In this document: positions 24,552-32,200 of the stretch, piece by piece
Layout: the number at the start of each line of letters is the position of its first letter
How positions within the stretch are numbered: position 1 is the first letter of the stretch
NCBI GenBank assembly: GCA_905233425.1
Contig: CAJOEC010000012.1
Coordinates: forward strand, 1 to 59,898
Length of the DNA: 59,898 nucleotides
Source: an uncultured Prevotella sp.
GTDB lineage: Bacteria > Bacteroidota > Bacteroidia > Bacteroidales > Bacteroidaceae
Reading direction: 5' to 3'
The notes under the pieces: model-generated
The model's input: the letters and a program-made list of their open reading frames with translations, nothing else
What the model was told of the DNA's origin: nothing
Database searches by the model: none
Position numbers and translations under genes: made by a program

Positions 24552-25742
24552 TTAGCTAAAGAGTATTTTCAAATCCATGGTGAGGAATTCCTCTATGCCT
24601 AAACCGCCAGAACCCACCACTAATGAACGGTAGGGACGGAATGTGGCAGTGAACAGCGGAAGTCCGCTGTTGGCTGTGCGTCGACCACTTTTCACCTCTA
24701 TTGCCACTATTCGCCGGCGGTGTATAAGCACGAAATCCACCTCGTCGCGCCTGTCGCGCCAGTAATAGACCTGATAATCGCAGACGGCTGCCTGACTTAC
24801 AATATAGGCTCCGACAGCCGATTCTACATAGCGACCCCACGCCTGAGGGTTCTCAATTGCATCGTTGTAGTCCTCTTCGGCGTAGACATTGCGCAAGGCA
24901 TTGTTATAGACTTGGAACTTTGGCACAGAGTTGTATTTTCTCGCAGTGTCCAAGGCATATTTCTGCAGGCCGCAGAGCAGACCACACTCGTTGAGCAGTA
25001 GCAGATAGCCAGCTAATGTTGTCACATTACCGGCGTCCTGCAATTGTGCTGCGATCTTCGTCAGTGATAACAATTCACCGCTATAGCAGCTTCCAAGCTC
25101 AAAGAGCTGACGCAGCAGCTGTGGCTTCTGTATCCTTGTGTCCATTAATACATCCTTTGCTATGGATGGTTCTATAAGTGCGTCCTTCACATAGTTGCGC
25201 CATCGTTGTTCGTTGTGGATATATTCTGCAGCACCGGGATAGCCGCCAAAGTAGATGTATTGTGGGAGCGTCCATCCGAAGCAGTCGCGCATCTCGGAGA
25301 AAGCCCAGTGTGGCAGGCGCAACAGCTCGAAGCGTCCAGCCAACGATTCTGTCAGCCCTTTTTCTATCAACATACGCGATGAGCCAAGCAGCACGACGGA
25401 GAGCTGGCGGTGTTCACGTGTGTCGCGGTCCCATTCGGCTTTCACCGTCTCGCTCCAGTTCTGTATCTTCTGCACCTCGTCAACCACGAGCAGGCGGCGC
25501 TCTTCGCCACGTGCAGCCATCTTCATGCGGCTTGCTTCCCATATCTGGACAAGCCACGTTGCCGACACGCCCACTACGTCATCGGCAGAACAACTGTCGA
25601 ATGGTGTGCTGCACTCTTCCAGCACCTGGCCTATGAGCGTCGATTTGCCAACTTGGCGAGGGCCTACGATGACCTGAATCTTGCTGCGGGGTTCTTCCAC
25701 CCTGTTTGCAACTTCTTGAAAATAAGTCCTTTTATACGCCAT
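24552..25742 (-). CDS. AAA+ ATPase with DUF4143 domain
   Basis: 396 residues. P-loop VIVGPRQVGKSTLIGQVLEE (about 25-45), Walker B LLVVDEVQKIQNWSETV, sensor LLGSSRMLIEKGL, then the DUF4143 region ending in a nuclease-like motif (VDFVLIHRRRIVAIEVKSG). These solitary ATPases are common and multi-copy in Bacteroidota; their function is not known. The promoter (25829-25858) and three 22-bp-phased AATGTTCA repeats just before the ATG suggest tight, possibly autogenous control. The Pif1-like gene begins 17 bp downstream. Confidence 0.85.
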   Translation of the reverse strand: MAYKRTYFQEVANRVEEPRSKIQVIVGPRQVGKSTLIGQVLEECSTPFDSCSADDVVGVSATWLVQIWEASRMKMAARGEERRLLVVDEVQKIQNWSETVKAEWDRDTREHRQLSVVLLGSSRMLIEKGLTESLAGRFELLRLPHWAFSEMRDCFGWTLPQYIYFGGYPGAAEYIHNEQRWRNYVKDALIEPSIAKDVLMDTRIQKPQLLRQLFELGSCYSGELLSLTKIAAQLQDAGNVTTLAGYLLLLNECGLLCGLQKYALDTARKYNSVPKFQVYNNALRNVYAEEDYNDAIENPQAWGRYVESAVGAYIVSQAAVCDYQVYYWRDRRDEVDFVLIHRRRIVAIEVKSGRRTANSGLPLFTATFRPYRSLVVGSGGLGIEEFLTMDLKILFS

Positions 25743-25749
25743 TGCGCAG

Positions 25750-25801
25750 AATGTTCAGTAGAGTTCTACAAAATGTTCAATCGAGCGAACAAAAATGTTC
25801 A
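25750..25801. promoter_or_regulatory. Three AATGTTCA direct repeats at exact 22-bp spacing
   Basis: AATGTTCA (TGAACATT on the gene strand) stands at 25750-25757, 25772-25779 and 25794-25801, i.e. two helical turns apart. All are within the 5' leader of the DUF4143 ATPase gene, the nearest 8 bp from its ATG. Likely an operator or an RNA element. The binding factor is unknown. Confidence 0.6.
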
Positions 25802-25828
25802 GTGAAGTGTAAAGGTAATTTTATGCCG

Positions 25829-25858
25829 CAAAGGTACAATCTTTTTTTTAAAGAACAA
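25829..25858 (-). promoter_or_regulatory. Promoter of the DUF4143 ATPase gene
   Basis: Minus strand TTG (25856-25858), 19 bp, TACCTTTG (25829-25836). The -7 box is a perfect match. Confidence 0.7.
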
Positions 25859-25927
25859 GCGATAACGGGCGAAAATCTACATAAAAAGATTAGAGCCAAG
25901 CAAATGAGGAAGAAACTGAAAAAATGT

Positions 25928-26497
25928 TTATATTGAATCTACAGATAGCCGTTCCAGATTCCGCTGTGCCTGAGGTAGTTTCTGAAGTGCGGCTTTCTCG
26001 AACCAGAAGCGGGCGGAGTCGGTGTCGGCTTTCATGCCCAGACCGTCGCGGTACATCCTGCCGAGGTTGTTCTGTGCGGCGGCATGGCCTTGCAGGGCCG
26101 CTTCCTGATACCAGTAGCGGGCGGAGTCGTAGTTCTGCTCCACTCCCCTACCCGACTGGTACATCCAACCAAGGTTCGACTGTGCCAGTACATTGCCTTG
26201 GCGGGCGGCAAGCATGAACCAGCGGACAGCCTCCTCGTAGTCCTGGGCAACGCCCTGTCCGTCCTTGTACATCACTCCGAGATTGTTCTGAGCCATTGAC
26301 AGCCCCTGTTCAGCCGCTTTCCTGTACCATTCTGCCGCCTCCTCGTATTTTCCTGCCTCGTCGAAGCGCAACGCCGTCTTCATCTGTGTCTTGGCGTCGC
26401 CATCATCGGCTGCATCCCATCCCTTTTTCGTTGGTGTGCAGGCAATGAGCAAGACAAGTAATAGTGGAACATGTAATTTGTTTAATTCGTTGTACAT
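25928..26497 (-). CDS. Sel1/TPR-repeat lipoprotein
   Basis: 189 residues from ATG 26497. The longer frame overlaps the upstream gene and lacks a signal sequence. The lipobox LIAC ends the signal peptide (MYNELNKLHVPLLLVLLIAC). The mature part has at least four Sel1-like repeats (AQNNLGVMYKDGQGVAQDYE, AQSNLGWMYQSGRGVEQNYD, AQNNLGRMYRDGLGMKADTD). Sel1 proteins are interaction scaffolds. It lies 31 bp after the DUF3843-like gene and is probably co-transcribed with it. Confidence 0.85.
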   Translation of the reverse strand: MYNELNKLHVPLLLVLLIACTPTKKGWDAADDGDAKTQMKTALRFDEAGKYEEAAEWYRKAAEQGLSMAQNNLGVMYKDGQGVAQDYEEAVRWFMLAARQGNVLAQSNLGWMYQSGRGVEQNYDSARYWYQEAALQGHAAAQNNLGRMYRDGLGMKADTDSARFWFEKAALQKLPQAQRNLERLSVDSI

Positions 26498-26528
26498 AAA
26501 AAGGAGGTCAATTGTAAGTGTCAGTTTC

Positions 26529-28034
26529 TCAGCTTTGGTAGTCGTCGCGCAGCAATGCACGGGCGAAGAAATCCATGTTCTGCTGCATCAGTTGTCGGCC
26601 ATGTTCGGGGCTGACCACCGACTTCAGACAGGCATCGGGCAGCATATTATGGGCAATGAGGTGTTGGAGCATTTCGCCTGGTATCAGGCCGGCACAGCAC
26701 ACCAGCGAGTGGGCACCTTCTTGTGCCTTCCGCTTGTCGTAATAGGGGTTTCGCGGGTCGCAGACATATACCGGCGCGCCAATCGACACGGCAAAGCTGC
26801 GCATGGTAGGCGAGAGGTAGGCCATCACCGTCTCGCTGCCCTTTTTCCAGTCGGTGGGGAAGTCGCCGACGAAAGGTGTTTCCGACCACTGCTCAATGAA
26901 TTTGCGGGCCTCGCCGACATTGGCAAAATAGAACAGCGGACTGCCGTCGTTGTCGCGCAGCAGTTCTTCATAGTGTGGGTGGTCAATGCGCTGATTCTTA
27001 TGAAGTTCGGCGAGCACCTTCTCATAGAGGGTCTTGCCGCGCCCCCACTGGGCGGGACCGTTCAGGTACCATTCGCCACGGTAGTGGGCCATCATGGCGA
27101 GCATGAAATCGTTGGTGCGGGCGATACTGTCGTCATGCTGTGCCAGGTTATAGTAGGTCACGCTCAACCGTTCGCCGTCAGATGCGCGAAAGGTGACGCG
27201 GGTCGTTTTGAGGTCTTTTCCAACGGTTTTGTCGAAGGCCTCGCGCCAGTAAACGTCGATTTTGCGCCAGCTGATGGCCTCCACATCGTCGGCCTCTGCA
27301 TTGTTGCCCACGGCACGCAGTACCATGGCCAGCCACTCCTGCGGCAGCAGTGCCAGTGGACCTATGCGATAGTCGTAGGCCAGCACACACTCGGCCATGT
27401 AGTAAGCCTCCTGCGGATCATCTATTCCCACTTTTGCATCATCGATTTCAGATTTGAGGTAGTGCTCTATGTGGCGCCCGCTGGTGAGATAACATGAGAA
27501 TACGAAGAACTTCAGCGCGTCGCGCATATAATAGAAGTCGTCCATGAAGCTGCACTCGCGGAAATAGGCCGCCAGGGCCTCGTTGATGGGTGCCTCCTCA
27601 AACTGCTGGTCAATCATGTTGAAAAGCACTTGTGAGAGGGCTTCGATGGCGGGATTCTCAGGGTTGATCACCGATTCGTACTTGAACGTCATCACAGCAT
27701 CCCACACGATGAGACGCACATCCTCTACGTGAGGCTCATCGGGCTGGTAGTCGTCGGGTGTGTCGAAAAATGGCAGACGCCTCCCATAGAGCTGCTGGTT
27801 CTTGGTAACGAAAGAGCGCCAGATGCCCGCATCGCAGATGATGTCCTCGAAATAGAGTGTCACGCAAAGGGCCACGCGCAGCCGTGCCTCCTGTGTCATA
27901 TCGTTGGCATAGCCGCAGCGGCTGATAGCTTTCAGCATACGGTTGGCCAAGTTCATGTAATAGAAATCGGTTGAGCTGACAACACCCTTAAGGTGGTGCA
28001 TACGGATGTTCTGAATGGTGATTTTAAGTGGCAT
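26529..28034 (-). CDS. DUF3843-like protein
   Basis: 501 residues from ATG 28034, chosen because the promoter box at 28061-28068 leaves no room for the upstream 30 codons. It is soluble and mainly helical. The segment FYYMNLANRMLKAI ... LRVALCVTLYFEDIICDAGI, then WRSFVTKNQQLYGRRLPFFD, resembles DUF3843 proteins of Bacteroidota as I remember them; no function is known. Its promoter carries a 40-bp upstream sequence shared with the promoter of the RecQ-UvrD fusion gene, which hints at co-regulation and perhaps a role in DNA metabolism. Confidence 0.65.
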   Translation of the reverse strand: MPLKITIQNIRMHHLKGVVSSTDFYYMNLANRMLKAISRCGYANDMTQEARLRVALCVTLYFEDIICDAGIWRSFVTKNQQLYGRRLPFFDTPDDYQPDEPHVEDVRLIVWDAVMTFKYESVINPENPAIEALSQVLFNMIDQQFEEAPINEALAAYFRECSFMDDFYYMRDALKFFVFSCYLTSGRHIEHYLKSEIDDAKVGIDDPQEAYYMAECVLAYDYRIGPLALLPQEWLAMVLRAVGNNAEADDVEAISWRKIDVYWREAFDKTVGKDLKTTRVTFRASDGERLSVTYYNLAQHDDSIARTNDFMLAMMAHYRGEWYLNGPAQWGRGKTLYEKVLAELHKNQRIDHPHYEELLRDNDGSPLFYFANVGEARKFIEQWSETPFVGDFPTDWKKGSETVMAYLSPTMRSFAVSIGAPVYVCDPRNPYYDKRKAQEGAHSLVCCAGLIPGEMLQHLIAHNMLPDACLKSVVSPEHGRQLMQQNMDFFARALLRDDYQS

Positions 28035-28060
28035 ATCTGTTGTTTTGTTAAGATTCCGTG

Positions 28061-28091
28061 CAAAGTTATGCTTTTTTCGCCAAACCACAAA
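28061..28091 (-). promoter_or_regulatory. Promoter of the DUF3843-like gene
   Basis: Minus strand TTTG (28088-28091), 19 bp, TAACTTTG (28061-28068). Leader about 20 nt. Confidence 0.7.
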
Positions 28092-28127
28092 AAAATCCGC
28101 CCCGAATGATTGGAGTTTCAGCAAAAA
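28088..28127 (-). promoter_or_regulatory. Shared promoter-upstream element, copy 1
   Basis: About 34 of 40 positions are identical to 34516-34555. Both begin exactly at the -33 TTTG box and run upstream. The core on the + strand is ATCCGCC, GAATG, TTGG, GTTTCAG, AAAAA. Likely a binding site for a common regulator, or a duplicated promoter. Confidence 0.6.
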
Positions 28128-28214
28128 GATTACTTTTGCAAGTGAAACGCGTAGTGAATGATATGTACAAGAGGGTTCTCGACAACATTATGCAAGTATA
28201 ATAATCACTGATAT

Positions 28215-28310
28215 AGTTTTGGTTCACAGCGCACGCTGCGGACAATCACGGCGGCCGCCATGGATATTCACAGCGGCCGCCGTGAACATTTTTAGCGGCC
28301 GCCGTGAATA
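28215..28310. repeat. Second GCGGCCGC repeat cluster
   Basis: The roughly 390-bp gap between the DUF3843-like promoter and the second higA contains three GCGGCCGC cores (about 28251, 28273, 28294) in units such as TTCACAGCGGCCGCCGTGAA (28267-28286, a near palindrome). They are related to those at 2018-2087. No ORF of substance. The remaining sequence (28311-28426) shows nothing recognisable. Confidence 0.65.
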
Positions 28311-28426
28311 AGCAAGAACGCTCCTCTTTCCCAGAAAGCTTCGTCCAAACTCCCGCTCTGGTACGTCCTCCCTCCTGCTATGCATACTAAAGGACTTTCG
28401 TGGCAACGGTTCGGCAGAGTTTTTCT

Positions 28427-28822
28427 TCACGCATACTCCAGAATCATGTCGGCGCTGATGCCGAGCTGGGAGTGGAGGCGCTTGGCCAAGGGCATGGTGA
28501 TGCGGCGGCGACCGCTCATCACCTGGCTGAAGGCCGACTCGTTAATACCAAGTAGGCGGGCACCATCTTTCTGCCGTAAGTTGTGGGCATAGAAATAGTC
28601 CTCGATGGTGCGGATAAGCGGTGACTTCTCTCTCAGTGGCTTCAAGTCCATGAAAGTGTCCTCGTATGCTGCCATCTGTCGGCTTAACTCAGCAATTTCG
28701 CGGGTATAATTGTTGTCCATGTCTGGCTCCAGCATACCCTTTGTTGTGGCCTCTGCAATCAACTGCCCCACCCTCTGTTTCACGTTGTCGTATTCATTTC
28801 GGGTTGTCAATACCTTTTCCAT
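28427..28822 (-). CDS. higA: HigA-like antitoxin (XRE helix-turn-helix)
   Basis: 131 residues. The N-terminal helical part (VKQRVGQLIAEATTKGMLEP) is followed by a C-terminal XRE helix-turn-helix (LRQKDGARLLGINESAFSQV, then MSGRRRITMPLAKRLHSQLG). The arrangement matches HigA antitoxins that pair with HigB_toxin (PF09907-type) proteins. It starts 12 bp after the toxin gene on the same strand. It differs clearly from the first HigA at 1.0-1.4 kb, so the two modules were acquired separately. Confidence 0.85.
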   Translation of the reverse strand: MEKVLTTRNEYDNVKQRVGQLIAEATTKGMLEPDMDNNYTREIAELSRQMAAYEDTFMDLKPLREKSPLIRTIEDYFYAHNLRQKDGARLLGINESAFSQVMSGRRRITMPLAKRLHSQLGISADMILEYA

Positions 28823-28834
28823 ATCCTCTGTTTT

Positions 28835-29128
28835 TTAAATTGTTGCACAATCTATTTTGTCATATTCTGCATGACTACCTACAAAACGTATGTTCATTAC
28901 ACCACCCACAAAGATGACCACTGCCACGATACGGTAGTTGTTGCCGCTTATATTGAACACATATCTGCCATTCTTCACGTAGTCGGCAGAAGGGAACATC
29001 TGCTTCAATTCTGCATGGCTTTTCCATTGTGCAGACTCCACTTCAGTTAACCATTTGTTCAACGGTTTGGCAGATTTCGCGTGAGTTTGCACAAAGTTAC
29101 TCAGCAGCGTTTTGTTGGCTACAACCAT
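28835..29128 (-). CDS. higB: HigB-type toxin (mRNA interferase)
   Basis: 97 residues, HigB_toxin family: HAKSAKPLNKWLTEVESAQW, then LKQMFPSADYV and the core VFNISGNNYRIVAVVIF, ending VGSHAEYDKIDCATI. Such toxins cleave translated mRNA. The ATG at 29128 follows a good promoter (29154-29185). The antitoxin is immediately downstream. Confidence 0.88.
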   Translation of the reverse strand: MVVANKTLLSNFVQTHAKSAKPLNKWLTEVESAQWKSHAELKQMFPSADYVKNGRYVFNISGNNYRIVAVVIFVGGVMNIRFVGSHAEYDKIDCATI

Positions 29129-29153
29129 CCTTGTCTATTTGATTATTCGGGTG

Positions 29154-29185
29154 CAAAAATAACAATAATTTTGCAGATGTGCAAA
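29154..29185 (-). promoter_or_regulatory. Promoter of the second higBA module
   Basis: Minus strand TTTG (29182-29185), 20 bp, TATTTTTG (29154-29161). Leader about 25 nt. Confidence 0.65.
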
Positions 29186-29224
29186 TAATTTTACATATAA
29201 GTATAGTATTCTTAATAATTATAG

Positions 29225-32200
29225 TTAGCCCTCCACAATCTTTTGCCCGTATTTCAACGTTAGGTCGGCAAGAAGTACGGCGGTTTCTGGCTCGCTTTTC
29301 GGGGCTTCCTTTGGTTTCCATGCCACGATGAAGCGGACGGTGGCGGAATCGACTTGATAACCTTTCTGCTGCCACTGCTGTAGGCGGGTCTGCATGTCGC
29401 GGGAGAGCAGGGCGACGGGAACGCCGCTTTGGGGAAGGCAGAGCATGAAGTCGTGGTAGGTGAGCGCGTCGCCGCTACGGAGAGATAGGATTTCCTGCTT
29501 GCGCTGACGGAAATAACTGAGGAAGACATCTCTGTGCGAAAGTTGTAGTACGATTTCTTCGGGCAAGGGGTACTGATTGCGGTCAGTGGTGAATCTGAAA
29601 GTAGGAGGGTCGGCATTCTTGTCGGTCGACGAGGCCGTGGGAGTGGTTTGTACTGGGAAATCCTTTGAACAGAAATCGAAGAGGCTGCCGTTGGTGTGGA
29701 TGAAGAGTCGGTTGCGGGCACGGGTCATACCGACGTAGTATTGGCGGAAGAGGTCATTGTCTTTGTCGGGGCGGTCGGCAAGGAGCATATAGACATCGTC
29801 AAACTCACGACCTTTGGCCTTGTGGATGGTGGAGACAGTGACACCTTCCCCTACGTCGCAGAAGTCCTCCACCGACGACTCGAAGACGAACTCATGTAGG
29901 TCGTTCATATACATGGCTTTGCCGCTGGTCTGCTCGAACAGCTCGCAGCAGCGGCGGAGGTAGCCAAGGGCCTGACTGGTGGCGTAAGTCTCGAAGGTCT
30001 TGCGCTTGGCCTCCTCCCAGAGTTCTTGGGGGATGATGGCGGGGAGTGCTTCACCACTACCCCGACAGAGTCGCCGGTTGAGGTATTTCAGTAGATAGCG
30101 CACCTCGGCGAGGTTCCAGAAACGGAAACCCTCCATCGACTGCACCAGACGGGCATCCACACCATGATGGTGGAGGAGGGCCACAAGGATGGCTGCCTCC
30201 TCGTTGGTTTGGGTCAAAACTGCAACAGAGCCATAGGACTTATGGGACTTATAGGACTCATGGGTCTTATAGGTAATCTCTGGTTCCTCGCAATTTCTTA
30301 GAAGTTCCTTCACCAACGGCTGGTACATATACTGCGAGACGTGGCGGGTGAGCGACACGCTGCCCTGCTCGTCGCGCATGGCCGTGATGGGGGTGGTCTT
30401 CATCCTGCCGTTAATGGTGCGCACGAAATTGTTGGCATAGGCCACAATGCTGTGCGAACTGCGGTAGTTCTCCGTCATCTCGATGATGACAGAGGAAGAA
30501 GACCCTACAGACCCTCCCCCTACCTGAAGATTTTGTCCGCTTAAGGACAAAATCGCCTGTGAGGGAGGGGAGTATATACATTTATCATTAGAATAGCCAA
30601 CGGAGGAAGTAACTACTCCCCTCCCTACAGGGAGGGGCTGGGGGAGGGTCTGCTGCTCTGCGAGCATGAACATATACTTTGAGTCGGATCCTCGGAAACC
30701 GAAGATGTTCTGGTCGTCGTCGCCCACGGCAATGACTCGCATGGTCTCGTTGGTCTCCATCAGGGCTTTCACGAGGGCGTACTCCTCTGCGCTCATGTCC
30801 TGTGCCTCGTCGATGACGAGCACCGTCTTGGCCGTCTTGCTTGGTTCCACCTCGCCCTGAGCTATCATCTTCGCCGCACGGCTCACCACGTCCTTCGCGT
30901 CGTCGAGGTTGCCGGTGCGCCCTAACAGGTCGAAGCTGTAGGCATGGAAGGTCTTTATGTCGACAAAGTGGGCGGCATCGCCGATGAGTTCTTTCAGCCG
31001 CTGGCGGAACTCTGTGGCCGCCGCCCGCGAGAAGGTGAGCATGAGCAGTTGCTCGTGCTTCACGTCCTCCATGAGCAGTAGTGAGGCCAGTTTGTGTACC
31101 AGTACGCGCGTCTTGCCACTGCCGGGACCTGCCGCCACTATGATGCAGTGCGACTCCTTGTCGGCGATGATCTCCTTCTGCCGCTCCGACAGTTTGCCGA
31201 ACAGCTGCCGGTACTTTGCCGCCGTAAGGTTGCGCTGTATCTCCGCGCCGCGCTCGCCCTTGAAATACTTGGCGATGAACCGCTTGTAGTCCATCAGGAA
31301 ATAGTCGCGCACATACTGCTGCGCTGCCGCGTAGTCGCGCACCATGAGGTTGGCATATTCGCCCACGATGTGCACCTGCTGGATCTTCTGCTTGTAGAAC
31401 TCGTTCAACATGCGGTAGTCGTCCTGCTTGTATCGCTGCTTGTTGTCCTTCAGGCGGCGCAGGTCCATGGCGTTGTAGAGCACCATGAAACCGCCGTCGA
31501 GCTTCAAGACCCCGATGATGGATAGGTAGAGCAGGGCCTCCTCCACATCGTCTATCTGAAGGTCGTCCGTCTTGGTGAACAATGAGCCGCCGCTGGCCTT
31601 CAGTTGGTTCAGCAGTTCGACGATGGAGAACTGGATAGCAGACCCACCCCCTCCCTGTGAGGGAGGGGAGTAGTTACCTTTGTTCTCAGAATTATCATCA
31701 GCAAGTGTATATACTCCCCTCCCTACAGGGAGGGGCCGGGGGAGGGTCTGATGGTTCTGTAGCCATTCCAGCGCAAAGCGGCATATTTCCCACCGGCGCT
31801 CGCTGCGCTGTGTTGTCGCCTCCTTGTCGGCCTGACGGGTGAGCGTCATGCCGTGGATAGCATCCTCGCGCTTGCGTATGTAGCTTTTTATGGTGAGGAA
31901 ATAGAGCAGTGTGCGTATGTCCTTTTCGCGCGAAGAGGCGATGCCGGCGTTGGTGGCCTCGTCGTTCAGCAGCTTGCATGATGTGGTCAGGCCTTCGTCA
32001 GTAAGATGGTCAAGGATAAACTGTTCCAAGCGGGCGAAATTCTCGAACAGAGTCTTCGAGCGTCGTTCCGCGTTGCCGCCGTCGGGCAGCCAGGCCGTGA
32101 TGTCGCGGCTGTCGGCCAGGATGCCCTCCTGACGCATACGTACCACCGCCGACACCACCTCGCCTTTCGTCATGCCTAAGATGTCGGCCAGATAGTCGAT

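Noticed and set aside
26391..27497. 368-codon + strand frame
   Set aside because: Antisense to the Sel1 lipoprotein and the DUF3843-like gene. No recognisable domain; composition typical of a shadow frame.
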